Below the pieces are notes generated by a model. That model was not told the origin of the DNA. It was given only the letters and a program-made list of their open reading frames with translations, and searched no databases. A stretch of DNA of 64,000 nucleotides from Micavibrio sp. UBA2638 (lineage in GTDB: Bacteria; Pseudomonadota; Alphaproteobacteria; Micavibrionales; Micavibrionaceae): NCBI GenBank assembly GCA_002359735.1, contig DENS01000001.1, positions 306,176 to 370,175 of the forward strand. Reading direction: 5' to 3'. A program made the translations under genes and the position numbers. Below are positions 1-8,822 of the stretch, piece after piece. Position 1 is the first letter of the stretch. Each line of letters begins with the position of its first letter.

Positions 1-1182
1 GAAAACAACCCCTATCAAATTGTCATTATTGACTATCTTATGCCGCATATGAACGGCGAAATGCTGGCATCGGCCATTAATGATCATGAAATCCTGCGTA
101 AAACCTGCCTGATTATGCTGACATCGGCCAGCAATCAAATGGCCAATGAATATTTTGCGAAAAAAGGATTCTCGGCTTATATAGCAAAACCTGTAAGCAA
201 CCACGCCCTGATTCAAAGTCTGGCCATTGTGTGGGGACGTTATGAACAAGGGGAAACAGACCGATTAATTCGCGTTGATATTGGCGCGATGGGCGCAAAA
301 CCGGAAATACATCAACATATCACCCTGCCGCATAAAAATATTTTGGTGGCCGAAGACAATCTGGTTAATCAGGTGTTTATTCAGGAAGTGCTGGAAGAAA
401 TGCAGGTAAACCACACATTGGTCTGCAACGGCGAACAAGCCGTAAAAGCCGCACAAAGCAGTACTTTTGATTTAATAATCATGGATTGTCTTATGCCCAT
501 CATGGATGGGTTTGACGCATCGCGGGACATACGCAATCTGGAACAATCCGGCCGCATCAAAACCCATACGCCCATCCTGGCCCTGACGGCCAATGCCATG
601 GCCGGGGACCGCGAAAAATGCCTGGCCGCCGGTATGGATGATTACTTAAGCAAACCAGTGCGGCAGCAGGAATTAAAACAAAAGCTCTATACCATGATTA
701 TGCAAGACAGTCCTGCCGATCACGGCCAAGCCGCAATGACAAAGGACAAACATTCAGATACGGACCGCCGGGCCAAACAGCCGGATCCGTCAAACGCCAA
801 TGCCGCAGGCCCGGATAACATCGTGATATTGGATCAACAGGCCGTGGAAAACGCACGCCGCATTTTAAAAGAACGCTATGACGAGATAGTCGAGACCTAC
901 ATCCAAAGCACGCAGGATTACATCAATACCATGATCCAAGCCATGGAAAAAAATGACATAGAGGCGATTATACGGCCGGCGCACACTTTAAAATCAACCA
1001 GCAAACAAATGGGCGCGGAAAAAATATCACTCATCGCCAAAGATATCGAACACAAAGCCAAAGATTTAAACAACACCCAAAACAGCGATCAAGCTGCCTA
1101 TCAATCCATCACACAGCAATTGGATAGCATTCAACTGGCTTTTGCAGAAACGCGGAAAGCCTTGGACAAAAAAGCCGCATAA
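1..1182 (+). CDS. Hybrid histidine kinase/response regulator, C-terminal part (REC-REC-HPt), 5' truncated by window edge
   Basis: The reading frame is open from base 1, so the gene begins outside the window; 393 residues remain. The fragment starts in a receiver domain, with the phosphoacceptor in IVIIDYLMP at residue 11 of the fragment. A second receiver follows (acidic pair in VAEDN, acceptor D162 in LIIMDCLMP, conserved lysine in YLSKPV). An HPt domain closes the protein, with the phosphohistidine expected in AHTLKSTS (H328). Kinase domains, if present, lie upstream. The product should pass phosphate from Asp to His at the end of a multistep phosphorelay. It is followed after 21 bases by a response regulator and then another hybrid kinase, so the three are probably one operon. 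Family assignment is secure; the stimulus is unknown. Confidence 0.93.
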   Translation, partial: ENNPYQIVIIDYLMPHMNGEMLASAINDHEILRKTCLIMLTSASNQMANEYFAKKGFSAYIAKPVSNHALIQSLAIVWGRYEQGETDRLIRVDIGAMGAKPEIHQHITLPHKNILVAEDNLVNQVFIQEVLEEMQVNHTLVCNGEQAVKAAQSSTFDLIIMDCLMPIMDGFDASRDIRNLEQSGRIKTHTPILALTANAMAGDREKCLAAGMDDYLSKPVRQQELKQKLYTMIMQDSPADHGQAAMTKDKHSDTDRRAKQPDPSNANAAGPDNIVILDQQAVENARRILKERYDEIVETYIQSTQDYINTMIQAMEKNDIEAIIRPAHTLKSTSKQMGAEKISLIAKDIEHKAKDLNNTQNSDQAAYQSITQQLDSIQLAFAETRKALDKKAA

Positions 1183-1203
1183 CAAAAAGGGGAGACACCA
1201 TAA

Positions 1204-2088
1204 ATGATAGTAATCGCATCCAAAACAGAGCTAAAATTACGCGATGATTTGCGCAATCTTGCACGCACAAAACCCAACCAGCGGTGCTTTTACCTGGCAT
1301 TTTCAAAAACAGATATTGCGCGGGAAACCTTATTTGAAACCTTCCTAAGAATATTGGAAGACATTCCCAATTCCTATATGGCGCGCGTCTATCTTTGTCA
1401 GGACAGGGACATTGTGATCGTAATGGAAGGCTTCATGCAACGGCACTTCGAAAATTTTGTTGCAAAGCTGGGGGCCGATCTGAAGACAGATAATTTGGGC
1501 GCCTTGAGCGATATTTATGAAATCGGTTTGCATTGGCAACAAATTGAGGCCCTTTATACAGCCAAAATTAATGCCATACAAAATGCCGAGGCCTTAAAGC
1601 AAGAACAATACCGCAAAAAAAGAGCCGAAGAAAACACGCTGCATACCCTGCAAAACCTTGATGCAAAACGAATTGAAACAATTGAAACCCGCCGTATAAA
1701 CCGCGCCCGTCCGCTGGTGATGATCGCCGATGACGACCAGCTATCGCGTACTTTGGCCGGAAATGTTCTGCGGGCCGATTACGATATGGCCTTCGCCAAA
1801 AACGGGACCGAAGCCTTGCAAGAATATGTCGCCAGCGCCCCTGATATTTTATTCCTTGATATCGGCATGCCCGATATTGGCGGACACGAAGTTCTGGAAG
1901 CACTTTTTCAAATTGATCCCGATGCCTATATCATCATGTTTTCGGGCCGTAAGGATAAAACAACGATCATGAAATCATTGACGATGGGGGCGCAAGGGTT
2001 TTTGGGCAAGCCTTTCACACGTGAACAGCTCTACAGCCATGTTGGAAATTCCCCCTTCGTGCAAAATAAACGGCACCAGGTTGCCTAA
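1204..2088 (+). CDS. Response regulator with C-terminal receiver domain and uncharacterised N-terminal domain
   Basis: This 294-residue protein has a receiver domain at its C-terminal end (about 168-290): acidic residues D176-D178 in MIADDDQ, phosphoacceptor D219 in LFLDIGMP and conserved K269 in FLGKPF. Residues 1-120 form a mixed domain I do not recognise, followed by a Lys/Glu-rich helical linker (about 120-165) that could be a coiled coil. No DNA-binding or enzymatic output domain is visible, so output is probably by protein contact. A purine-rich ribosome site (AGGGGAG) lies about 10 bases upstream of the ATG. Its last base overlaps the ATG of the next kinase, implying translational coupling. 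The order, unknown domain then REC, is the reverse of most response regulators. Confidence 0.88.
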   Translation: MIVIASKTELKLRDDLRNLARTKPNQRCFYLAFSKTDIARETLFETFLRILEDIPNSYMARVYLCQDRDIVIVMEGFMQRHFENFVAKLGADLKTDNLGALSDIYEIGLHWQQIEALYTAKINAIQNAEALKQEQYRKKRAEENTLHTLQNLDAKRIETIETRRINRARPLVMIADDDQLSRTLAGNVLRADYDMAFAKNGTEALQEYVASAPDILFLDIGMPDIGGHEVLEALFQIDPDAYIIMFSGRKDKTTIMKSLTMGAQGFLGKPFTREQLYSHVGNSPFVQNKRHQVA

Positions 2089-4157
2089 TGGGCATGGTGG
2101 GCGGTATTATTATATTGCTAAGCAACCTGTTTTTGTTGCTTTTATCGCTGCTTTATTGGCGCCAATGCAAACAGCGCGATGCCCGGCAACAACAATTGCG
2201 CAAGGCCAAAACCGAAACCCGCGACATCGCGCAACTTCCGCTGAATAATCCGCACCCTCTCATTCAAGTAACGGAGGATAAACAGGTTGTTTTCGCAAAT
2301 TTTTCTGCCAAACAGGTTTTTCCCGGCATCGAAGAATTGGGCGGGCAGCACCCGGTATTACACGGCCCCCTGAAAGCCGGGCAACACGAAGTTGCGTTTG
2401 ACAACAAAATATATCAACTGATAACCACACCCAATACCGCACAAGGCGAAGGCGCCTTTATTATCTATTTTCATGATTTAACAGATGAAAAACACTATCA
2501 GAAGCGCTTGAAAAACGCTTATCAGGAAACCAACAAGGCCCGCATCCTGGCCGAAAAAGCAAAGGAAGCCCGCGGAGACTTTCTGGCAAATATGAGCCAC
2601 GAATTGCGCACCCCCATGAACGGTATCATCGGATTATCCGATATTTTAAAAAACAGCCCATTGCCCGCCGAACATGGCGAACTGGCCGAGGCGATCAATA
2701 CATCAGCCCGTAACTTGCTTTGTTTGCTCAATGATATTCTCGATTTCTCAAAAATTGAAGCCGGTGAACTGAGCATTGAAGCCATACCTTTTGATATACG
2801 CAAAACCATTCACCAGATTGATACCCTGCAACAGCCCGTCGCCCGCCAGAAAAATATTCAGCTTCATAGTCAGATATCAGATTCCGTGCCAGATTTTTTA
2901 TTTGGGGACGCCAGCCGCTTGCAACAGATACTGAATAATCTGGTGAATAACGCCCTGAAATTTACCGAAGAGGGATCGGTCCTGTTATCCGTGAACGGCC
3001 ATACAAAAGATAAAGAGTCCTATGCCCTGAGCATAACCGTCAAAGATACAGGCATTGGCATTCCCGCCGATAAACAACAATCAATCTTTGAAAAATTCCA
3101 GCAGGCCGACACCACTACCGCGCGGCTTTATGGCGGCACAGGTTTGGGGCTGGCTATCACAAAACAACTGGTCGAATTAATGAACGGCTCCATCACCCTG
3201 AGCAGTACCGAAGGCCAGGGCACGGCCTTTGCCATCACGTTACCTGTAACAATTTATCATGGCGATGGTGACGCGCAACATCAACAGGGCCAGTTAGACG
3301 CCGCACCGGCGAATTTGAATACACGGGCGCGTATATTAATCGTTGATGACCACCCAATTAATCTTTTGTTCTTACGCAAAACCTTAAAACGCATGGGGCT
3401 TAAAAACTTTGACGAAGCCAGCAACGGCCAGCAAGCCCTGACCCTTTACCAAGAAAACGGCCCCTATGATTTAATTCTAATGGATTGCCAGATGCCCAAT
3501 ATGGACGGTTTTGAAACCACCAGGCATATACGAAAATCATCGCCGCACAATCACCCCGGCATCATCGTGGCCGTGACAGCCGACGCCATGAAGGATGCGC
3601 AGGAAAAATGTTATGCGGCCGGTATGGACGATTACATCAGTAAACCTGTCAACAAACACGATTTATACACCATATTGTTAAAATATCTGCCGCGCCCTTC
3701 AGATGCCCCCTGCAGCCCCGATCATGAAAATAACGCAATACGCATGAATAACGCCACCAATGCCAAAAATGCTTTACGGCCCTCAAAAACGGATCAAACC
3801 AGCATGGCACCAGACAACACCGATACCCGGATTTTTGATTGGCAACGCCTTCAGGAATTCACAGACGGGAATGAAGATGAATTACAACATATTCTTGGTA
3901 TCTTTATCACCCATTTGGAGCATGATCTGGGCAGTCTGCAACAATCTTACGATGAAAAAAATTATAAAGACTGGGATTCCTGGGTGCATAAACTGTATGG
4001 CTCCTGTTCCCATATCGGGGCACATTCCATGGCAAAAATATGCGACGAAGGGCAAGTTCTCTACCCCGATAATACTGAAAAAATTCCCTCTATCCATCGC
4101 GGTATCGTCAAAGAATACAGGCAGGTTATGGAATATCTCAGCCATAGGACCGCTTAA
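2088..4157 (+). CDS. Membrane-anchored hybrid sensor histidine kinase (PAS-like, HisKA, HATPase, REC, HPt)
   Basis: This is a 689-residue tripartite sensor kinase. A hydrophobic N-terminal anchor (about 4-24) is followed by a PAS-like region (about 55-135), a HisKA dimerisation domain with H171 in the SHELRTP motif, and an HATPase domain (about 270-385) with the N box (NNLVNNALKF), G1 (DTGIGI) and G2 (GGTGLGL) boxes. A receiver spans about 414-535 with D466 in LILMDCQMP and a conserved lysine in YISKPV. A C-terminal HPt has H634 in VHKLYGS. All phosphorelay steps are therefore encoded in one chain. It overlaps the preceding regulator by one base. The ligand cannot be predicted because there is essentially no periplasmic domain, so sensing is probably cytoplasmic or through the membrane. 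Confidence 0.94.
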   Translation: MGMVGGIIILLSNLFLLLLSLLYWRQCKQRDARQQQLRKAKTETRDIAQLPLNNPHPLIQVTEDKQVVFANFSAKQVFPGIEELGGQHPVLHGPLKAGQHEVAFDNKIYQLITTPNTAQGEGAFIIYFHDLTDEKHYQKRLKNAYQETNKARILAEKAKEARGDFLANMSHELRTPMNGIIGLSDILKNSPLPAEHGELAEAINTSARNLLCLLNDILDFSKIEAGELSIEAIPFDIRKTIHQIDTLQQPVARQKNIQLHSQISDSVPDFLFGDASRLQQILNNLVNNALKFTEEGSVLLSVNGHTKDKESYALSITVKDTGIGIPADKQQSIFEKFQQADTTTARLYGGTGLGLAITKQLVELMNGSITLSSTEGQGTAFAITLPVTIYHGDGDAQHQQGQLDAAPANLNTRARILIVDDHPINLLFLRKTLKRMGLKNFDEASNGQQALTLYQENGPYDLILMDCQMPNMDGFETTRHIRKSSPHNHPGIIVAVTADAMKDAQEKCYAAGMDDYISKPVNKHDLYTILLKYLPRPSDAPCSPDHENNAIRMNNATNAKNALRPSKTDQTSMAPDNTDTRIFDWQRLQEFTDGNEDELQHILGIFITHLEHDLGSLQQSYDEKNYKDWDSWVHKLYGSCSHIGAHSMAKICDEGQVLYPDNTEKIPSIHRGIVKEYRQVMEYLSHRTA

Positions 4158-4236
4158 TCCCATAAAGACAGCGCATCACGGTACAAAATCTCGGCACGAG
4201 CGGCGGTTTTTCGGCCGGATATAAACAACAAAAACA

Positions 4237-4265
4237 TTGCATATGTAAATTCACTTTGCTATAGT
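4237..4265 (+). promoter_or_regulatory. Predicted sigma-70 type promoter of adenine deaminase gene
   Basis: A -35 box TTGCAT (4237-4242) is separated by 17 bases from a -10 box TATAGT (4260-4265). Transcription would begin near 4272, giving a leader of about 35 bases before the ATG at 4307. No ligand-binding RNA fold is apparent in so short a leader. The call is by eye from consensus only. Confidence 0.55.
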
Positions 4266-4306
4266 CTGGCACCTTAAAAATAATTAACATATATGCGCGG
4301 TATACA

Positions 4307-6109
4307 ATGAATAAAAGCGAACTTAAGGACACCATCAATCAGGCCGCCGGGTTTCAACCGGCAGATTTTCTTATCAAAAACGTCAAGGTTCTAAACGTCG
4401 TTAACGGTGACATTGAATTATCTGATATTGCCATCAATCAAAAAACAGGCATGATTTTGGGTGTTTACGATGATGGCCGCAAAGGCATCGAAGAATTTGA
4501 CGCCAAAGGTGAGTTATACGCCGTACCGGGTTTTATCGATTGCCATGTTCATCTGGAAAGTTCCGAAGTAACACCGCAAATCTTTGAAGAGGCCGCGCTG
4601 ATGAGTGGTACGACCACTGCGTTTTGTGACCCCCATGAAATGAGTAACGTTCTAGGCGCCGAAGCGCTGCGTTATTTTATCGAATGTTCGGAAAACATGG
4701 TTATGGATCTTATGGTCGGCCTGTCGTCCTGTGTACCGGCAACCGGCCTTGAAACATCCGGCGCAAATTTAAACGCCGATGCGCTGGCGCAGTTTATTGA
4801 TCACCCAAACGTGTATGGCGTCGCCGAATTTATGAGTATCGGCGATGTTATGGATCAGGAGGACGGCGCGCTCGATAAATTGGTAAAATTTGCAGACCGT
4901 AATATTGATGGCCACATGCCCGAAGGCGTAACCCCCGCCATGATGAATGTTTTAAAATGCTGCGGCATTCGTAATTGCCACGAAAACACAGATCTGGGCC
5001 ATGCCCAAGAAAAATTAAAACGCGGCATCAGCGTCTTTATCCGCGAAGGTACAGTGTGCAAAGATGCAAAAATACTGACCAAGCTGGTGAATGGATTCCA
5101 ATCCCCGTTTCTAGGCCTGTGTACCGATGATCGCAATCCCGTTGACATCGCCAATGAAGGCCACGTTGACCACATTATCCGCACCCTGATCAGCGAGGGC
5201 GCAGACCCGGCCGCCGTATACCGCACAGCCAGTTGGTCCGCCGCCAATCATTTTGGTATGGCCGGCCGCAATATCAAGGGCTGGAAACCGCGCGGCATGA
5301 TCGCGGCCGATAACCTTGCCGATATTGTTCTATTGAAAGATCTGGAAAAATGCGAAATTCATTCTGTTTATAAAAGCGGCAAAAAGGTGACACAGGACAG
5401 CTTTAAACATCGGCCAAAGGTTGATCCGGTGGGCTATAATTCGGTAAAAATCCCCCCTATCAAACCGGAATTTTTAAAACGTACCGGTGACAATATCAAT
5501 GTACCGGTTATAGGCCTGATCAAAGATCAACTGGTCACCACCTATAAAGAAATCACCCTGCCGCAAGGCCCGGATGGCACGTTACTGGCCGATCCTGCAA
5601 ATGATATCTTGTATGTCTCTGTCATTGAACGCCATGGACGCAGCGGCAATATCAGCCGCGGCTTCGTCAAGGGATTTGGTATCCAAGACGGCGCCATTGC
5701 CGTATCCGTTGGCCACGATTCCCACAATATTACCGTTGTTGGCGCCACCCATGAAGACATGACGGCCGCCGTAAACCGGGTCATCGAACTGGGCGGCGGT
5801 AAGGTTGCCGTAAAGAATGGCAATATTTTGGGTGAACTGGCCCTGCCCGTGGCCGGATTAATGTCCGATAAAACGGATTTGGCGCAAACCGCACGCGACC
5901 AGATTGCCCTGTCGGACGGCGTTGCCAAGCTGGGATCACACTGGAAAGACCCCACCATGATGCTCAGCTTCCTGCCGCTCAGCGTTATTGGCGATGCCAA
6001 AATCACAGATTTCGGTATTACACGCTTTAACCCGGCCGAGGGCTATATGAAACCAACGCTTATTGACGATCAACGCGCCCAGAACCAACCGCTCAGCCCT
6101 GATCCATAA
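4307..6109 (+). CDS. ade: Adenine deaminase
   Basis: This 600-residue amidohydrolase should convert adenine to hypoxanthine and ammonia in purine salvage. The N-terminal beta-sandwich (about 20-70) leads into the metal-dependent barrel, with the HxH metal ligands H80 and H82 in GFIDCHVHLESS. Further family signatures include FCDPHEM, HMPEGV and the C-terminal block around GLMSD. Length matches the bacterial Ade family (about 550-600) rather than the shorter adenosine deaminase-like family. It has its own promoter and stands apart from the kinase cluster. Its 3' end is overlapped by 17 bases by the remnant of a reverse-strand gene. I am confident of the family and reaction. Confidence 0.95.
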   Translation: MNKSELKDTINQAAGFQPADFLIKNVKVLNVVNGDIELSDIAINQKTGMILGVYDDGRKGIEEFDAKGELYAVPGFIDCHVHLESSEVTPQIFEEAALMSGTTTAFCDPHEMSNVLGAEALRYFIECSENMVMDLMVGLSSCVPATGLETSGANLNADALAQFIDHPNVYGVAEFMSIGDVMDQEDGALDKLVKFADRNIDGHMPEGVTPAMMNVLKCCGIRNCHENTDLGHAQEKLKRGISVFIREGTVCKDAKILTKLVNGFQSPFLGLCTDDRNPVDIANEGHVDHIIRTLISEGADPAAVYRTASWSAANHFGMAGRNIKGWKPRGMIAADNLADIVLLKDLEKCEIHSVYKSGKKVTQDSFKHRPKVDPVGYNSVKIPPIKPEFLKRTGDNINVPVIGLIKDQLVTTYKEITLPQGPDGTLLADPANDILYVSVIERHGRSGNISRGFVKGFGIQDGAIAVSVGHDSHNITVVGATHEDMTAAVNRVIELGGGKVAVKNGNILGELALPVAGLMSDKTDLAQTARDQIALSDGVAKLGSHWKDPTMMLSFLPLSVIGDAKITDFGITRFNPAEGYMKPTLIDDQRAQNQPLSPDP

Positions 6110-6419
6110 TGTCCTTTAACCACACAATATCAGCTTCAGGCACATCAACAGCTAAGAATTTTTCGCATAACCAATTGAAAACAAATGCGGAATAAGGTTC
6201 GTCAGTTCGTTCGTTATTTTTACGGGGGGTGGGGGTCTGTTCTTCACATCTAGCGCTTTTATAAAAGGAATACTATCCTAAAATTCCCAAAAAACCAAGG
6301 AACAATGTCATATTAAAACAGGCTTTCAGCGCCGTATCGCGATCAGAGGGCCAAAACCAGTTGTACACAAAATTATAACTACCGCCAAAGGTGACTTTAT
6401 AAATTTTAACCCTTGACAC
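6093..6419 (-). pseudogene. Disrupted gene remnant: single reading frame interrupted by one in-frame TAG
   Basis: Reading the minus strand from a GTG at 6419 gives 48 residues, including a hydrophobic stretch (MTLFLGFLGILG), then a TAG stop at 6273-6275. In exactly the same frame the reading continues for 59 more residues that look strongly protein-like (for example SAFVFNWLCEKFLAVD) and ends at a TGA at 6093-6095 inside the end of ade. The frame stays open upstream only to about 6470, with no ATG, so the true 5' end may be lost under the next gene. I read this as a small membrane-protein gene killed by a nonsense mutation or truncated. A real small protein ending at 6273 is the alternative. 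I do not recognise the family. Confidence 0.4.
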
Positions 6420-6476
6420 CGACCTATGAGCAGCCCTAAGCTGCGGATCCTCTAAAACACATAAAAGATTTCAATA

Positions 6477-7214
6477 ATGCCCAGCATCATCCTCAATAAA
6501 ATTCTCAACAAGATCGATGTGCACCTTAAAGGCCTGCAAATCAAACAGTGCAAAGAAAACCTGAAGAAAGCAGGGTACGACAAATTATTTGCGGATGCAG
6601 AAAATGATGCCTTTCCACCTGAATATTTTGATCTTTGGACTCTGGCAACCGAGATCAACCGGATCAAACCAAAGCATGTGTTAGAATACGGATCTGGCTG
6701 GTCGACATACATCATTGCCGAAACGCTCAATCGTATTGGTGGTGATTGGAAAATCACCTCCGTTGAATTGGATGAAAACTGGAAGAAAGTAACGGAAAGC
6801 CGCCTTGGCAATCTCAAAAGCAATGTTGATTTAATTTCTCCCAAATCAGAAATCTGGCTTTGCGGTTCCAAGCCCCTGAACAAAGGCGGGTTATGGTACC
6901 GCTCCGAAAAAGGCGGCAAAAGACAGTTCGGTATCGCCTCTATTGTTTTTCCTGAGCTTCACACGCTAAGCCCGGAATTCATTTATCTTGACGGGCCGGG
7001 GGGAGAGCAAATCGAGGGTTTTAGAGATGCCATTGATGGCAAACCTTTTAAGCCAATGGTCGCCGATCCTTTGTTTATCAAAAACGGCTATACCATGGTG
7101 GTTGATGCCCGCAGAGCAAACTGCACTTTTCTAGCAGCCAACTTTAACCGGAAATTCACATCAAAAACGCACCATGCCAATCACTTTACCGTGTTTGACA
7201 TCGAGCCTGTCTAG
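6477..7214 (+). CDS. Class I SAM-dependent methyltransferase-like protein
   Basis: This 245-residue protein has a glycine motif typical of Rossmann-fold methyltransferases (LEYGSGWST, about residues 62-70) followed by an acidic strand end (SVELDENW) as expected for the S-adenosylmethionine ribose contact. A later strand (EFIYLDGPGG) resembles the acidic post-motif. No signal peptide or membrane segment is visible. The substrate is unknown. Such proteins are often found near polysaccharide genes, and two glycosyltransferases lie 1.6 kb downstream, but that link is inference. A possible -35 TTGACA lies at 6413-6418 with only a weak -10. Confidence 0.65.
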   Translation: MPSIILNKILNKIDVHLKGLQIKQCKENLKKAGYDKLFADAENDAFPPEYFDLWTLATEINRIKPKHVLEYGSGWSTYIIAETLNRIGGDWKITSVELDENWKKVTESRLGNLKSNVDLISPKSEIWLCGSKPLNKGGLWYRSEKGGKRQFGIASIVFPELHTLSPEFIYLDGPGGEQIEGFRDAIDGKPFKPMVADPLFIKNGYTMVVDARRANCTFLAANFNRKFTSKTHHANHFTVFDIEPV

Positions 7215-7308
7215 AACAAGGCACAAATTTGTAGTTAACAAAACAGTCAATAACAAGCAGCGGCGCTTAGCGCGCATAATTCTCATGAAGGGGGAAAGGC
7301 AGACTAAA

Positions 7309-7399
7309 TGGCGGTGACGGTGGGATTCGAACCCACGTTACGCTATAAACGTAAACACGCTTTCCAAGCGTGCGCCTTAAGCCACTCGGCCACGTCACC
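7309..7399 (-). tRNA. tRNA-Ser (anticodon GGA)
   Basis: On the minus strand the RNA starts GGTGACG at 7399 and ends with the pairing CGTCACC, discriminator G and an encoded CCA at 7309-7311. It has a serine-type D arm (GGCCGAGTGG), an anticodon stem closing the loop TTGGAAA with anticodon GGA (plus-strand positions 7363-7365), a long variable arm as expected for a class II tRNA and the T-arm sequence GGTTCGAATCC. At 91 bases including CCA the length is typical for tRNA-Ser. Confidence 0.97.
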
Positions 7400-7463
7400 T
7401 TACCAAAACTTTGTCGCACAGTAGCCAGATTGCCTTAAAAGTGCAAGTCTGTTTTGTGCTATT

Positions 7464-7486
7464 GCGGCAAAACTTTAAAATGCCGC
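7464..7486. other. Hairpin between tRNA-Ser and small membrane-protein gene
   Basis: GCGGCA (7464-7469) and TGCCGC (7481-7486) are perfect inverted arms around an 11-base AT-rich loop, followed on the plus strand by TTTG. It lies just upstream of the promoter of the next gene. It could insulate that gene from transcription entering from the left. It is too short-tailed to be a confident terminator. Confidence 0.35.
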
Positions 7487-7487
7487 T

Positions 7488-7515
7488 TTGAGACGCAAGT
7501 TTTGGCTGGTACAAT
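7488..7515 (+). promoter_or_regulatory. Predicted promoter of small two-TM protein gene
   Basis: TTGAGA (7488-7493), 16 bases, TACAAT (7510-7515). Because these boxes cover an upstream ATG at 7488, they support translation starting at the next in-frame ATG at 7551 instead. Confidence 0.45.
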
Positions 7516-7550
7516 CATTTCTATCGACAACTTATGAACGCAAAAATCTT

Positions 7551-7931
7551 ATGAAACCCTTACATTTTTTCTTTTTTATCGTCACGATTCCGTTCCTGAT
7601 TTCTTTAGGCCATGACTTGTATGTGTTTTATGCCGAACAAAACAGCAATATAGATTTAAAAACGATCACAAAAATTTATACGGAAGATCGCCCGGGGAAA
7701 AGTTTTGATTTTGCCAGTTTTGGGTATATCTGGACCACGTATAGCCCTGATAGCTATCAATTAATGTCACAAAGTTTTGATCCCGCAGAATGGGCCGGTA
7801 TTCAGGAATTTCTAAAATTCAAATCGAGCATTTTGTTTGGCGTTTTTGCCGTATTCATGTATCTCTGCGGGGCGCTTTTTGCCCTGTTAAACAGGCCAAA
7901 ACAGGCTAAAAAAATCCGCCGGCGCACCTAA
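7551..7931 (+). CDS. Small membrane protein with two transmembrane segments, unknown function
   Basis: The 126-residue product starts with a hydrophobic segment (about 4-24) and has a second one near the end (about 92-114), leaving a loop of roughly 65 residues probably outside the cytoplasm, and a basic tail (QAKKIRRRT) that should stay inside. I chose the ATG at 7551 because the alternative upstream start lies in the predicted promoter. I do not recognise the family; the two-TM arrangement with an extracytoplasmic middle is the only structural clue. It converges on the alpha/beta hydrolase gene with 8 bases between them, so the two are separate units. Confidence 0.65.
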   Translation: MKPLHFFFFIVTIPFLISLGHDLYVFYAEQNSNIDLKTITKIYTEDRPGKSFDFASFGYIWTTYSPDSYQLMSQSFDPAEWAGIQEFLKFKSSILFGVFAVFMYLCGALFALLNRPKQAKKIRRRT

Positions 7932-7939
7932 AGATTTTT

Positions 7940-8719
7940 TTATAAAGAACTGTATTGATTGTTGCGATGGGACAGGTTTGTAACCTCCTTATCCAGCAGG
8001 GCCAGGTCTTCTGGTCTGGACAAACGATGATCACCATCTTCAATCAACACAATATCCACTTCAGATTTTGGAAAAGCCTTTTCAATGCGCGCCGTTACTT
8101 CCCACGGGACATCAGGGTCGGCCATGCCTTGTATCAACACCATCGGCACGTCAATATCCTGTTCCGCATCCAGCAATAAATGCTGCTTTCCATCTTCGAA
8201 CAGGGCTTTTGTTAAAATATAGGGTTCATCGTAATCATTGGGCAATTCGGCCCGGCCTTTTTCTTCTATCTCTTGCCGCTGCGATTCGTTCAGGCGGTTA
8301 AACCACATATCAATGGTGAAATCCGGCGCGGCCGCAATGCCGATGATCCCATGCAAGAATTTTTCGCGCTCTCTGGCCACCAAAAGGGAAATCCACCCCC
8401 CCATGGAAGACCCCACCAAAATCACCTTATCTGCGGCAATATGGTCAAAAATATCCAGAGCGTCCCCTTTCCACGACCCGATTGTACCATCGACAAAATC
8501 CCCGCCGGATTGGCCGTGTCCGGTGTAATCAAACCGCAAGAATCCCTGGCCTCTGGCTTTGCACTGGGCCTCAAGATACGTGGCCTTTGTTCCATTCATA
8601 TCGGATTTAAACCCGCCTAGAAAAAACACATGAGGCAAATCTTTTCCTTCACCCACAGGGGCGCTATAGTGATACGCGATATCATTTTTACCGCTGCGCT
8701 TTAGAAATTGACACTCCAT
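7940..8719 (-). CDS. Alpha/beta hydrolase family protein
   Basis: This 259-residue serine hydrolase has the oxyanion region at HVFFLGGFKSD, the nucleophile elbow GSSMGG (serine near residue 104), an acid in QGMADPDVPW and a histidine in EDGDHRLS, so the catalytic triad looks complete. There is no signal peptide. Sequence style is close to the short-chain acylpeptide/carboxylesterase-like hydrolases common in alphaproteobacteria. Substrate unknown. A strong ribosome site (GGAGGG) precedes the ATG. It is divergently transcribed from the glycosyltransferase gene, with about 100 bases of shared promoter space. Confidence 0.85.
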   Translation of the reverse strand: MECQFLKRSGKNDIAYHYSAPVGEGKDLPHVFFLGGFKSDMNGTKATYLEAQCKARGQGFLRFDYTGHGQSGGDFVDGTIGSWKGDALDIFDHIAADKVILVGSSMGGWISLLVAREREKFLHGIIGIAAAPDFTIDMWFNRLNESQRQEIEEKGRAELPNDYDEPYILTKALFEDGKQHLLLDAEQDIDVPMVLIQGMADPDVPWEVTARIEKAFPKSEVDIVLIEDGDHRLSRPEDLALLDKEVTNLSHRNNQYSSL

Positions 8720-8765
8720 GTGTATTCCCTCCGAAATAATTATACAAAAACGAGCATTGCTTTAC

Positions 8766-8794
8766 TTGCGAAAAGCCTTGGCACACATTATAGA
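8766..8794 (+). promoter_or_regulatory. Predicted promoter of the glycosyltransferase pair
   Basis: TTGCGA (8766-8771), 17 bases, TATAGA (8789-8794). The start would be near 8801, giving a leader of about 20 bases before the ATG at 8823 that contains a GGAG ribosome site. Confidence 0.45.
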
Positions 8795-8822
8795 TACATA
8801 ACGGAGAGTTTAAAGTGTAAAG

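Noticed and set aside
6181..6240. G-rich run (GGGGGG T GGGGG) suggesting a G-quadruplex
   Set aside because: Only two G runs are present and the reverse strand reads as part of the disrupted gene (PTP codons).
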